Source: Saprospiraceae bacterium (GTDB lineage Bacteria > Bacteroidota > Bacteroidia > Chitinophagales > Saprospiraceae). Taken from it: DNA of 64,000 bases. A program made the position numbers and the translations under genes. This document shows positions 1 to 9,248 of this stretch, in pieces. The DNA lies in the NCBI GenBank assembly GCA_016714085.1, contig JADJNW010000001.1, forward strand, positions 558,001 to 622,000, in the 5' to 3' direction. Under the pieces are notes generated by a model, which saw only the letters and a program-made list of their open reading frames with translations, was not told the DNA's origin and did no database searches. Numbering within the stretch: the stretch's first letter is position 1; each line of letters opens with the position of its first letter.

Positions 1-161
1 CTAAAAATAATCCCTTCTTTTGAATCTTCCAAATTGCCATTCGTTCTTACCTGCAACGAATGGCTCAGTTGGAGGGAGGCATTTTCAAAATTTTCAAAAA
101 AAGAGAACTTATTTCCATCCTTGTGCTGTTTAGGGTAGGTAAAACTTGCAAGAACAACCTT

Positions 162-1399
162 ATGAGTCAAGCAAAAAGTACGACTTACATTATCATTATA
201 TTGGGGGCACTCACTATGATTGGCCCTTTTTCTATTGATATGTATTTGCCTGGTTTTCCGGCGATTGCAGCGGATTTAAAGACGACGATCGCTCAGGTGC
301 AATTATCTTTAGCCAGCTTTTTTGTTGGTCTATCTTTGGGGCAATTGTTCAGTGGCCCTATCACCGACCGATTTGGGCGGAAGCCGCCATTATATGTAGG
401 ATTAGGAATATATATACTTGCTTCTATCGCCTGTATTTGGGCACCAAATGTAGAAACTTTAATAGCATTGCGTTTTGTACAGGCATTAGGTGGTAGCGTC
501 GGTATGGTGGTAGCGCGAGCAGTCGTGCGTGATTTGTATCAGCCGGAGGAAATGGCGAAAATCTTTTCTATGCTGATGTTGGTGATGGGCGTCGCGCCAA
601 TCATTGCGCCATCTTTGGGTGGAATTCTTGCTGCGAATGTGGGTTGGCAGTCTATTTTTCTGACGTTGGCCATCATTAGCTCCACGGCGCTGCTTGGTAT
701 GTATCTCGCTTTGCCGGAAACCAAGAAACCCGACCCCACCATATCACTGCAGCCCGTGGCGGTGATGAAAGATTATATCCAAATTATAAAAAATCGACAA
801 TTTATTATATATGTAATGGTCGGCGGCATTTCCGGCGCAGGCATGTTTGCTTATATCTCGGGGTCACCGTTTGTGTTTATCGAGTTGCATCAAGTGCCAG
901 AAGCCACATTTGGCTTGATTTTCAGCGCTAATGCCTTTGGTTTGATTATGGCAGGACAAATAAATCGACTGGCATTGCGGCGTTGGACGACCGTTCAGAT
1001 TATAAAATTTGTGAATACGGCACAATTAATCTTTGGAGTATTGCTCGTGTTGTATGCCTTTACTTTCTGGGGCGGCTTGCCGATGCTTATTACTTTGATT
1101 TTTTATATATGACAATGCTGGGTTTCATTTATCCCAATGCCGGCGCCCTGGCGATGGCACCTTTCGTGCGCAATGCCGGCGGGGCTTCAGCATTGATGGG
1201 GTCACTGCATTTTGTAGTTTCGGCGGTGTCAGCGGCGCTGGTAAGTGCATTTGATAATGGTACTGCGTTCCCGATGACGATTGCAATGGCGATCGCTTCG
1301 CTGACCGTGTTTTTTATAGTGCGAATCCGCCCAAAAACTGCTGCTGAAATGCCAACGAAAAGCGTAGTCAAAGAAGAAAAAGAAATGCTGGTTTCATAA
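162..1399 (+). CDS. Bcr/CflA-type MFS drug efflux transporter (frameshifted)
   Basis: Twelve-helix major facilitator of the Bcr/CflA drug-resistance group, expected to export drugs by proton antiport at the inner membrane. The N-terminal part shows helix 1 with the SIDMYLPGFP stretch and the MFS motif A loop (DRFGRKPP). The frame is lost in a run of six T near 1100. One extra T joins the first ORF (to 1112) to the second (from about 1090) through FLYMTMLGF, giving 412 residues, the usual length. The start at 162 (MSQAKSTT) is preferred over one at 60 because the upstream residues are not membrane-like and family members begin just before helix 1. The gene stands alone ahead of argE. Whether the frameshift is real or a homopolymer undercall cannot be decided here. 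Confidence 0.85.
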
Positions 1400-1517
1400 T
1401 AAGCACAGGTACACAGTTAACTGTTAACGGGAAATTGAGTACAGTGCAATAAACACAAGGGGGTTCAAAATTTTAAGATCAGATTAATTTTGTCTTATTG
1501 CTTATTTGTAATAATAA

Positions 1518-2585
1518 ATGAATTCATTACATCAAATAGTAAATAATTCAATCGAATTATTAAAACAATTAATTGCTACGCCTTCCTATTCTAAAGAAGA
1601 GGATGATACCGCAGCAATCCTGGAAAATTTTTTCAAGCAAAATAAAATACCCGTTTTCCGTAAAAAAAATAATATTTGGGCAAAATCTTTACATTTTGAT
1701 ATAAATAAACCGACTTTATTACTCAATTCCCATCATGATACAGTCAAACCCGTGGAAGGCTGGTCGCGCCATCCTTTCCAGGCTAAAATTGAAGATGATA
1801 AACTCTTTGGCTTAGGCAGTAATGACGCAGGCGGCGCATTGGTATCATTAATTGCCACATTTTTACATTTTTATAAAAAAGAAAATTTACCATATAATAT
1901 TATTATTGCAGCAACTGCGGAGGAGGAAATCTCTGGCGGACATGGAATCGAATATCTTTTGCCCGATCTTGGCGAAATCTGGGCGGGTATTGTGGGCGAA
2001 CCCACGCAAATGCGCATGGCCATTGCTGAAAAAGGCTTGATAGTTGTGGATGCCGAAGCTAAAGGCAAAGCCGGGCACGCCGCTCGAAATGAAGGCGAAA
2101 ATGCCATTTATAAAGCTTTACAAGATATTCAATGGATTGAAAATCATCAATTTGAACAAGTTTCCGATCTACTTGGCGCAGTGAAAATGACCGTCACGCA
2201 AATCCACGCTGGCACGCAACACAACGTTGTTCCTGATAACTGCCGATTTGTGATTGATATCCGCACCAATGAATATTATAATAATCGGGACGTTTTTGAA
2301 TTATTACAAGAATATTTACAATCTGATATAAAAGCCCGCTCTTTTCGCTTGAATTCTTCCAGAATTGAATTGGAGCATCCCTTGGTAAAAGCAGGATTGG
2401 CGATGGGTTTGGACTATTTTGGCTCTCCTACTTTATCTGATCAAGCATTAATGAATTTTCCTACTTTAAAAATCGGTCCCGGCGATTCTGCGCGCTCGCA
2501 TACGGCGGATGAGTTTATAAAATTAGAAGAAATTGCAATGGGAATTAAGATTTACATTGAATTGTTGGAAAAATTGATAGCATAA
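1518..2585 (+). CDS. argE: M20-family deacetylase, probable ArgE-type acetylornithine/acetylcitrulline deacetylase
   Basis: Zinc-dependent M20 amidohydrolase of 355 residues. The metal and catalytic motifs are in order: HHD (residues 72-74), ND (102-103), the EEE triplet (135-137) and VGEPT (about 155-159). A dimerisation domain follows (HAARNEGENA), then a C-terminal His in RSHTADEF. The size and the presence of argH 4.7 kb downstream on the same strand favour the arginine-pathway deacetylase. Bacteroidota ArgE-like enzymes may remove acetyl from N-acetylcitrulline rather than N-acetylornithine, and the sequence does not settle this. A TAATTTTG box at 1485-1492 fits the Bacteroidota -7 element, but no good -33 box precedes it. 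A DapE-like or general M20 peptidase role is the main alternative. Confidence 0.8.
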   Translation: MNSLHQIVNNSIELLKQLIATPSYSKEEDDTAAILENFFKQNKIPVFRKKNNIWAKSLHFDINKPTLLLNSHHDTVKPVEGWSRHPFQAKIEDDKLFGLGSNDAGGALVSLIATFLHFYKKENLPYNIIIAATAEEEISGGHGIEYLLPDLGEIWAGIVGEPTQMRMAIAEKGLIVVDAEAKGKAGHAARNEGENAIYKALQDIQWIENHQFEQVSDLLGAVKMTVTQIHAGTQHNVVPDNCRFVIDIRTNEYYNNRDVFELLQEYLQSDIKARSFRLNSSRIELEHPLVKAGLAMGLDYFGSPTLSDQALMNFPTLKIGPGDSARSHTADEFIKLEEIAMGIKIYIELLEKLIA

Positions 2586-2603
2586 TTGAAAGTTTAAACC
2601 CAT

Positions 2604-3356
2604 TTACTCCACCACCAACCTTGGCACTTTTTCTACATCCCAATCAATCACCAGTCCTTGCGCCAGACGCTTTGCGACTTCCTTGCCATATAAAATTTCG
2701 CACAAATAAAGCGCCGCTTCAAAAGACTTCGCGCCACCAGCAGAGGTAATGTATTTGCCATCGTGTACGAAGAGTACATTCTCGTGAATACTCAAATGAG
2801 GAAACATATTCTGCATTTTAGTAATATCGCTGGGAAAGGTAGTACATTCTATACCATCCAGCACACCAGCTTTGGCTAATACAAAAGCGCCATCGCAGTG
2901 GGAAGTCATGTACAAGGCTTCTTGGTCAATACGCTTGACAAAATTAATCATCGCCGTGTCTTTCAAGTCGCTATCGAGGTGATGCTCGGCGCTGGGCACT
3001 ACGAGAATGTCAATTTTTGGTAGCGAATCGGTCAAATAATTAAAATCAGGCAACAGACGAATGCCTTCAAAAGTAGTAATGGACTCATGCGTGTTGGCAA
3101 CCAGGAAAACATTCATCGGCTTGATGCTGTCTCGAAAGATCGTATGCTGAAAAATATCGTAAGGAGCTGTTAATTCGGTGTTGTATGTGCCATCCATAAT
3201 GAGAAAGGCGACATTATAGCGATTGGGTTGAATGTCAGGTACGCGTTTGGAAACAAGGATAGTATTTGAATCTTGTGAAGAACCCTCTTGTTCTTGAGTA
3301 CAGGCAAATAAAAGAAAAAGAAGACCAGTGTAAAAGACAGCCGAAAGTAGTTTCAT
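2604..3356 (-). CDS. DJ-1/PfpI-family lipoprotein
   Basis: GATase1-fold protein of the DJ-1/PfpI type exported as a lipoprotein. The start at 3356 (MKLLSAVFYTG) gives a compact signal peptide ending in a lipobox (LLFAC). An upstream in-frame ATG at 3374 would add six polar residues. The nucleophile elbow is visible as SHCDGAF, with the Cys of the family, and HDGKYITSAGG matches the later conserved part. Transcriptional regulators of this family carry an AraC domain, which is absent here. A periplasmic or outer-membrane location is unusual for DJ-1 relatives, which are mostly cytosolic. The gene converges on argE with 18 bases between stops. Substrate unknown. Confidence 0.75.
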   Translation of the reverse strand: MKLLSAVFYTGLLFLLFACTQEQEGSSQDSNTILVSKRVPDIQPNRYNVAFLIMDGTYNTELTAPYDIFQHTIFRDSIKPMNVFLVANTHESITTFEGIRLLPDFNYLTDSLPKIDILVVPSAEHHLDSDLKDTAMINFVKRIDQEALYMTSHCDGAFVLAKAGVLDGIECTTFPSDITKMQNMFPHLSIHENVLFVHDGKYITSAGGAKSFEAALYLCEILYGKEVAKRLAQGLVIDWDVEKVPRLVVE

Positions 3357-3442
3357 CTTTGTTTTTATGAGCAAATTTAGGAATTAACTTACAATTTTAT
3401 ATATTCTTTATAAGCTGCTGCCCATCTTTATTATAAAAACAC

Positions 3443-4633
3443 CTAATGCCATAATAAACTTAAAATTCCTGCACCAATTATTACAAAAATAACGGTGAAT
3501 TTCGTTTTAAAACGATACAATGCAAAGATAGCTAATCCAAAAATGATCAAAGAAAGCCCATCATCAATGGTCGTCCTAAATAATTGCAGCGCTGTAACCG
3601 CAATCAAGCCTATCACGCCAGCACTGATGCCATCTAAAAAATTATGTAATGATGGATTCGCAATAATGCGTTCCATGATTTGATGACCAATTAAAGTAAA
3701 TGAAAATGCCGGTAGAAAAATACCTGCCGTAATGATGAACGCTCCTGACCAGCCGCCGCCAAAATAGCCTACGAATGTAGTAAAAATAACGAGTGGCGCA
3801 GGTAGCAATCCGGATAAAGCAATCCCATCGAGAAATTGCTGGTTGGTCATCCAGGCATTTGTCATCACTGCATCTTGCTGCATAAAAGGAATCACCGTAT
3901 AAGCGCCACCAAAAGTAAGGAGTCCGCCTTTGAGTCCACTTAGAAAAATTTGCACTGGCGTACCTTGCTGAAAGCCGGAGGCAGTCGTTTCGTTAATTAA
4001 TAAAGGTTGTAATACTTCGGAAGAGAATGATAAAGAAACATATAATAATAAAGCAAATCCTAATAATATCGTTATAATAATATTGTTTCGCATCCAAAAA
4101 ATATAAGCAATCCCGGCTATTGCCAAAATAATAAGGAAATGTGTACCTAAGAAAAAAGAAATGCCTGAAAGAATAGCAATCAGCCAAAGGCGATAATTGA
4201 TCAAAATATGCTCGCCAATTCGATGCACTGCTCTGATAATCAAGGCAATTACAGCAGCTTGAAACCCTACAAAAATAGCAAGTATAAGTGGGGATTTAAT
4301 TCCAAATGTAATATAGAATGCGGTTAATAATAATATCAAAATGAACCCTGGGAGCATAAAACCCAACCCAGCAAGGAATCCACCCCAGCGCCCACCGGCA
4401 AGCATTCCAAAATAAACGCATAATTCGTGCGCCTCCGGCCCTGGTAATACCTGATAGACAGACAATACGCGATTGAATTTTTCCGGCGTTATCCATTTTT
4501 CTTCTTCTACCAGTTCCTTTTTTATCATGGCTATTTGCGCAACCGGTCCTCCCCAGGCAAGTAAGCCAAATTTCAAAAATCGCCAGAAAATCTGGGCTTT
4601 GGTTTGATGAATTGTCGTTTGATTTTCAACCAT
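3443..4633 (-). CDS. chrA: Chromate transporter ChrA (two-domain)
   Basis: CHR-family membrane protein of 396 residues, the length of the long-chain, two-domain form. Each half carries the family signature: FGLLAWGGPVAQ with a downstream VLPGPEA in the first, LTFGGAYTVIPF with GLLPAPLV in the second. About ten hydrophobic helices are visible. Family members export chromate and lower its accumulation. The start is one base from the stop of the ChrB-like gene, so the two are translationally close and belong to one operon starting at 7033. The adjacent ChrB domains make chromate resistance the best assignment. Sulfate or another oxyanion cannot be excluded from sequence. Confidence 0.9.
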   Translation of the reverse strand: MVENQTTIHQTKAQIFWRFLKFGLLAWGGPVAQIAMIKKELVEEEKWITPEKFNRVLSVYQVLPGPEAHELCVYFGMLAGGRWGGFLAGLGFMLPGFILILLLTAFYITFGIKSPLILAIFVGFQAAVIALIIRAVHRIGEHILINYRLWLIAILSGISFFLGTHFLIILAIAGIAYIFWMRNNIIITILLGFALLLYVSLSFSSEVLQPLLINETTASGFQQGTPVQIFLSGLKGGLLTFGGAYTVIPFMQQDAVMTNAWMTNQQFLDGIALSGLLPAPLVIFTTFVGYFGGGWSGAFIITAGIFLPAFSFTLIGHQIMERIIANPSLHNFLDGISAGVIGLIAVTALQLFRTTIDDGLSLIIFGLAIFALYRFKTKFTVIFVIIGAGILSLLWH

Positions 4634-5089
4634 TTACTTTAAGTTTGGATTCCAGGTATGCCGCTCATCGGAAACGTATTTTGCCCAGCTATACAAAGCG
4701 TCGTAGATTTTCATACCAATGGCTAATTGTTCGTGATCGTCCTGATAATTGTAAGATAAGCCTGCCGAAATTGCCCACAAACCAGCAGCTTGCGGCGATA
4801 AATCATGCCGATCGGTGTCCGCGCCTCTCACCATCAAGGCGATTTGAGCAACCGCAGGGTCTGTAATATCATGTTTTTTTATAATAAAATCGAAGGTACA
4901 AAACTCATCCTGATGCGAATACGCTGCGCCAACAATATCGTAAGGAATTGCATCTAATTCTTTTGCTTTCGCAAATACCTCATTCTTAGGCACATAAACG
5001 AATTCCGCATCTTTGTCCACAAAGTTTTTAATCAGCCAGGGGCAAGCAATACGATCAATTTTTGGTCGCTCACGGGTAATCCATTTCAT
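4634..5089 (-). CDS. ChrB-domain chromate resistance protein
   Basis: 151-residue protein that is essentially one ChrB C-terminal domain (Chrome_Resist family). It starts MKWITRERPKIDRIACPWLI and contains RGADTDRHDL, both typical of the domain. ChrB proteins elsewhere take part in chromate sensing or reduction together with ChrA. The N-terminal DNA-binding part found in longer ChrB is missing. It abuts chrA and follows the cyclodeaminase-like gene by 24 bases. Its sequence is a close relative of residues 1-135 of the AraC fusion two genes upstream, so this operon holds two copies of the domain, one free and one attached to a DNA-binding module. Confidence 0.85.
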   Translation of the reverse strand: MKWITRERPKIDRIACPWLIKNFVDKDAEFVYVPKNEVFAKAKELDAIPYDIVGAAYSHQDEFCTFDFIIKKHDITDPAVAQIALMVRGADTDRHDLSPQAAGLWAISAGLSYNYQDDHEQLAIGMKIYDALYSWAKYVSDERHTWNPNLK

Positions 5090-5113
5090 AGCTTTATATT
5101 TTATTTACAAATA

Positions 5114-6109
5114 TTATATCCCAAAATTCAATTTCATTACATTGGCTTGTAATACTGCTTTTTCATATACAATAGCTGCAGCGGCTACATCCTGTAATGC
5201 CATGCCGGTACTATCGAAGATAATAATTTCATCATCTGAGACCCTTCCAAACTTTTGTCTAGCAATAATTTGACCCAATTCTGCATAAACATCCTCCTTT
5301 TTCATTACACCCATTTCCAAAGCATGATGTAATTCTCCCATATGCGCGCATTGTTCTAAAATATCAACAACTACTTTGCCGGAAGCTAAAAGTGCAGGTT
5401 CTAATTCCTGTTTATCTTCATTATCTGCGCCGCCAGCAGCAATAAAAGTTCCCGGCGCGATGTGTTCCGGCTTCAAAAAGGCGTGCTTGGAAGGCGTGCA
5501 GGTTATGCAAATATCACTCTCCAGGGCAGCTTTACTAAAATCATTTACCGATATAATATCAATATTAAAAATTCCTGAAAACTCCTGCGCATATTGCCGG
5601 GCAAGTAACTGGTCAACATCATAAGCGTAAATCCTTTCTAAGTTTCGCACCTGCAGAAGCGCTCTCAAGGAGGCTCTACCTTGATTGCCACAGCCGATGA
5701 TGGTGGCAGTTTTAGCATCGGGACGAGCCAGATATTTAGCGGCAATCGCCGTAGCAGCAGCAGTTCGGAGGATGGTTATCTCATTCGCATCCATCAGCGC
5801 CAGCAAACGCCCATTCTCAGCGTCGCTCATCACGATGATTCCCTGAATCGTGGGCAAGCCATATTGCTTTTTATTATTAGGGAAATTAGCGTTGGTCTTG
5901 GCAACAAAATAAGATTTGCCAAGATTCATGATACCCGCCTTGATGTGAAAAACACCTTGCGTTGCGTGAATACCCAACGTACCTGGCGGCTGGGCTTCTC
6001 CTATGGCGTATAGCTTAAACGCTTGCTCCACGGCAGCGATACATTCTTCCATTGAGAGGAGTTTGGCAACATCGCTTCGGCTAAGTAATAAAGTGTCGGG
6101 TGATTGCAT
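5114..6109 (-). CDS. Ornithine cyclodeaminase / mu-crystallin family protein
   Basis: 331 residues, normal for the family, with the Rossmann nucleotide-binding stretch TIIGCGNQGRASL near the middle and the N-terminal LLSMEECIAAVEQAF typical of the family. The N-terminal KTNANFPNN region lies at the substrate site of family members. The family includes ornithine and lysine cyclodeaminases, alanine and ketimine reductases, and opine-type enzymes, so the substrate is unassigned. Its place as second gene in a chromate operon, 81 bases after the ChrB-AraC gene and 24 before the ChrB-like gene, is unusual. NAD(P)H-linked metabolism supporting chromate reduction is possible but is inference only. 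Confidence 0.8.
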   Translation of the reverse strand: MQSPDTLLLSRSDVAKLLSMEECIAAVEQAFKLYAIGEAQPPGTLGIHATQGVFHIKAGIMNLGKSYFVAKTNANFPNNKKQYGLPTIQGIIVMSDAENGRLLALMDANEITILRTAAATAIAAKYLARPDAKTATIIGCGNQGRASLRALLQVRNLERIYAYDVDQLLARQYAQEFSGIFNIDIISVNDFSKAALESDICITCTPSKHAFLKPEHIAPGTFIAAGGADNEDKQELEPALLASGKVVVDILEQCAHMGELHHALEMGVMKKEDVYAELGQIIARQKFGRVSDDEIIIFDSTGMALQDVAAAAIVYEKAVLQANVMKLNFGI

Positions 6110-6190
6110 AGCTTTTTAAATGTTTATTACATCAAAACTATGCTTTCGCTCAACTTCAGGATAGAACGAATTTTACTTTTTGTATCTCCT

Positions 6191-7033
6191 TTACTTTTTG
6201 AGCAATTTTTTTCGGTAAGAAGAAGGATTTTCACTCATAAATTTTCTAAAAACCCGCGTAAAGTGGCTCTGATCAGAAAACCCCGTTAAATAGGCGATAT
6301 CGGAAAGTCCGTATGCTGGATCATTCATCAGTTGGATGGCTTTTTCAATCCTCAATTTTCGGATATAATCGCCAAAGCTCAGGTCATCAAAATACTTGGA
6401 GAATTCTCTGGAAAGATAGGCAGGATGCACGTTTAAATGCTCTGAAAGCTCTGTCAAACTCAAGCTTAAATTCGTATCAATCTGGTCTTGAATCATTTCT
6501 TTCAACTCCTTCGCCCAAACGGGGATTCTTTTCGTGCCAGCTTTTTGCTTTAGAAATTTTTTATACACATCGAGCAGCAAACGTTCGATTGGGTTTTGGG
6601 TATGTTTTTCGTGCTGAAAATACTTTGCCCAGGCATATAAGGCATCATAAATCATCATGCCTTTTTCCAATAATTCATAATCATCTTTATAATTAAAAGC
6701 CAGCCCTGCGGTAATCGCCCATAGCCCAGATGATTGGCTTGCGATGTCGTGCCGATCGGTATCCGCGCCTCTTACAATGTCAGCTATCACCTTCAAAGCG
6801 GGATCTTTCAGTTCATATTTCTTTATAAAATAATCAAAAGTGCATTCATTATTATAATGCGTGAACTCTACATCGGGAATATCGAAAGGTATAGCTGCAA
6901 GTGCCTCAGCTTCGGCTTTAATTTTGTCAAATGGCACATAAATAACCTTGGCATCCTTGTCAATAAAGCGTTTTATGAGCCAAGGGCAGGCGATGCGATC
7001 TATTTTGGGCTTTTCCCGGGTGATCCATTTCAT
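6191..7033 (-). CDS. ChrB-domain / AraC-type HTH fusion regulator
   Basis: 280 residues in two parts. Residues 1-135 are a ChrB C-terminal domain nearly matching the separate ChrB-like protein of this operon (KPKIDRIACPWLIKRF, RGADTDRHDI). Residues about 170-278 are an AraC/XylS double helix-turn-helix with LSEHLNVHPAYLSREFSKYF and the family signature GLSDIAYLTGFSDQSHFTRVFRK. It is the promoter-proximal gene of the operon, so the simplest reading is an autoregulated chromate sensor in which ChrB acts as the input domain. Canonical ChrB regulators carry a different N-terminal DNA-binding part. The sensing role is inference. Confidence 0.85.
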   Translation of the reverse strand: MKWITREKPKIDRIACPWLIKRFIDKDAKVIYVPFDKIKAEAEALAAIPFDIPDVEFTHYNNECTFDYFIKKYELKDPALKVIADIVRGADTDRHDIASQSSGLWAITAGLAFNYKDDYELLEKGMMIYDALYAWAKYFQHEKHTQNPIERLLLDVYKKFLKQKAGTKRIPVWAKELKEMIQDQIDTNLSLSLTELSEHLNVHPAYLSREFSKYFDDLSFGDYIRKLRIEKAIQLMNDPAYGLSDIAYLTGFSDQSHFTRVFRKFMSENPSSYRKKLLKK

Positions 7034-7161
7034 AGCTGCTGGTTTGCTTTTGAAATAATGCTGATAGCAATATACAAGTTACAAATCATTCTCAAAACGC
7101 TTCATTTTAAAAGGAACCTTCTCAGTTCCGTAAAATTCTTCCGACCTTCGCGCCGAATAGG

Positions 7162-7250
7162 GTGTTCAGGTGTTAAAGTGTTCGTGTGTTATTGTCCTTC
7201 CTGACGTGTACGCACAACACGAACACTTGAACACACGAACACAAGAACAC
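7162..7250. repeat. Phrase-repeat inverted pair before argH
   Basis: The left arm (7162-7190) repeats the word GTGTT; the right arm (7216-7250) repeats GAACAC and runs directly into the argH ATG. The reverse complement of the right arm matches the left arm with few gaps, so the transcript could form a long imperfect hairpin ending at the start codon. The right arm is A/C-rich on the coding strand. Confidence 0.7.
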
Positions 7251-8595
7251 ATGAATACAACCAAACTCTGGCAAAAAAACTACACCGTCCACGCAGATAT
7301 CGAGGCATTTACCGTCGGGCGCGACCGTGAGATGGATCTCTACCTGGCGAAATACGACGTACTTGGTTCGCTTGCGCATATCAAAATGCTGGAAAGTATC
7401 GAATTATTGGAGGCTACGGAGCTAAAACAGCTGACTACGGCGCTACAGGAGGTGTATCGAAAAGCGGAGCAGGGTAATTTTGTCATCGAGGAGGGTGTTG
7501 AGGACGTGCATTCGCAAGTCGAATTGCTGTTGACGCGGGAACTGGGCGATGTGGGCAAGAAAATACATTCCGGGCGGTCGAGAAATGATCAGGTCTTGGT
7601 TGATTTGCGTCTATTTTTCAGAGCAGAGATTCAGGAAATAGCTGGATTGACGCAGGATTTGTTTGTACAACTCTTAGAATTGGCGGAAACGCATAAAGAT
7701 ATACTGCTGCCGGGCTACACGCATCTTCAAGTGGCGATGGTTTCGTCATTCGGACTCTGGTTTTCGGCGTATGCAGAGAGTTTGACGGATGATTTGCAAT
7801 TACTGCAGGCTGTTTATAAAGTCGTGAATCATAATCCGCTCGGCTCGGCGGCGGGTTACGGTTCTTCCTTCCCTCTGAATCGGCGAATGACGACAGATTT
7901 ACTGGGCTTCGAGGATTTGAGTTATAATGTGGTGCATGCGCAAATGGGTCGCGGCAAAAGCGAACTCTTCCTGGCCTTTGCGATGGCGGGTTTGGCGAAT
8001 ACCTTGGGCAAACTGGCGATGGATGTGACGCTGTACATGAATCAAAATTTCGGCTTTATCAGCTTCCCGGATGAATTGACGACGGGTTCGAGCATCATGC
8101 CGCATAAAAAAGAACCCCGATGTGTTTGAATTGCGTCGCGCAAGGTGCAATCAGTTGCAAAGCCGGCCGGGGCAAGTGAGCCAGCTTACGGGCGCGTTGC
8201 CGTCGGGCTACCATCGGGACTTCCAGTTGTTGAAAGAACAGGTTTTTCCGGCGATTGAAAGCCTGAAAAGCTGCCTGCGAATCGCCACTTTTGCAATGTC
8301 TCAGATCAAAATCAAGACCGATATTTTAAAGGAGGATAAATACCTGTACTTATTTAGTGTAGAAGAAGTAAACAAGCTGGTGTTACAAGGCGTGCCCTTC
8401 CGCGACGCGTACAAACAGGTAGGCGAAAGCATCAATCAGGGTAGTTTTGCGCCGGATAAGCAGGTCGCACATACACACGAGGGTAGTATCGGCAATTTAT
8501 GCCTGCCGGAAATTCGCGCCAAGCTTGATAAAGTCTTGAATGGCTTTGGTTTTGACTTCGTGAAGGAGAGACTGAGGGATTTGGTGAAGGGGTGA
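7251..8595 (+). CDS. argH: Argininosuccinate lyase (frameshifted)
   Basis: Fumarase/aspartase-superfamily lyase that splits argininosuccinate to arginine and fumarate, the last step of arginine synthesis, in the cytosol. HSGRSRNDQV and the signature GSSIMPHKKNP are present. The signature is broken by one surplus A in a run of six at about 8106-8111. Removing it joins MPHKK to NPDVFEL and gives 447 residues, the family length. The ATG at 7251 (MNTTKLWQKN) is preferred because the upstream in-frame residues are encoded by the phrase repeat. The C-terminus KERLRDLVKG is encoded by GA-rich phrase-like DNA that continues past the stop. Confidence 0.9.
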
Positions 8596-8646
8596 TGAAA
8601 TTATAAGCGTGCTTTTGTCTATTGAATGCAGTCATCTACTAGAAAA

Positions 8647-8674
8647 CCTATAAAGTTTCTTAAAATCTTATAGG
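8647..8674 (+). terminator. Hairpin after argH
   Basis: CCTATAA and TTATAGG flank a loop 52 bases after the argH stop, with three further pairs inside. There is no strong T-tract, so this is a weak terminator or processing site at best. Confidence 0.4.
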
Positions 8675-8744
8675 CTTGATGAAAAAGAATGCCTCCTGCT
8701 GAGTAAAATTCCTTTCTTTCAAAGCAGAATTTGTCGATTTTATC

Positions 8745-9059
8745 GTTCTAATACCCTTCCAGAGTGTTTAATGATCCTATTATGATGTTCTATTACCCTT
8801 TTAAAACGTTTTAGTACCCTCCTAAAACGTTTTAGTACCCTCCTAAAACGTTATAATACCCTCCTAAAACGTTTTAGCACCCTCTTTGAGCATTCTAAGA
8901 CCCTCCTAGAACGTTTTAGCACCCTCTTAGAATGTTCCAAGACCCTTCTAGGACGTTATAATACCCTTCTAGAACGTTTTATTACCCTCATAGAACGTTA
9001 CAATACCCTCTTGGAATGTTCTAAGACCCTCCTAAAATATTCTAATACCTTCTTTGAAC
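8745..9059 (+). repeat. Array 1: fifteen 21-bp units without indels
   Basis: Fifteen consecutive units of exactly 21 bp. The best units read GTTTTAG arm, TACCCTC core, CTAAAAC arm. The core ACCCT is the most conserved part. The arms are inverted repeats within a unit and also across unit junctions (CTAAAAC next to GTTTTAG is a 14-bp palindrome). Outer units are more diverged, as expected if the array grew from the middle. There are no unique spacers, so it is not CRISPR. It lies 150 bp after argH and 190 bp before the next gene. Twenty-one bp equals both two DNA turns and seven codons. Confidence 0.9.
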
Positions 9060-9109
9060 ATTCTGCACAGCAAAAAAGTAAAGCGCAACAGCTCGGAGAT
9101 GCTTTTTAA
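8786..9109 (+). other. Open heptad-coding frame through array 1
   Basis: One plus-strand frame stays open for 107 codons from a TGA in unit 2 to a TAA at 9107. It reads as a repeated heptad of the form (F/Y)-(S/N)-T-L-L-(K/E)-R and ends in a unique tail (QQKSKAQQLGDAF). Many differences between units are conservative or synonymous in this frame: Leu as CTA, TTA or TTG; Lys/Glu; Phe/Tyr. No ATG follows the upstream TGA, so expression is unproven. It may be a relic, a product of the repeat period, or a gene with a misread start region. Confidence 0.4.
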
Positions 9110-9248
9110 GGGCATATAAATAATACTGCTTGGTGTATCCATAGATGTTAATACCCTATCTTCAACAAAAACACGCTCAACAATTGTAAATCCCCGCAAA
9201 AAGGCTTTTCTTAGTTGCCATTATTGCATACCAAAACCTTTCTGGAAG

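Noticed and set aside
6191..7033. ChrB-AraC gene as two genes merged by a read error
   Set aside because: The frame is continuous through the linker, with no homopolymer or stop at the joint, and the AraC part has no plausible separate start.
8745..9059. CRISPR array
   Set aside because: Units run head to tail every 21 bp with no unique spacers, arms drift along the array, and no cas gene is present.
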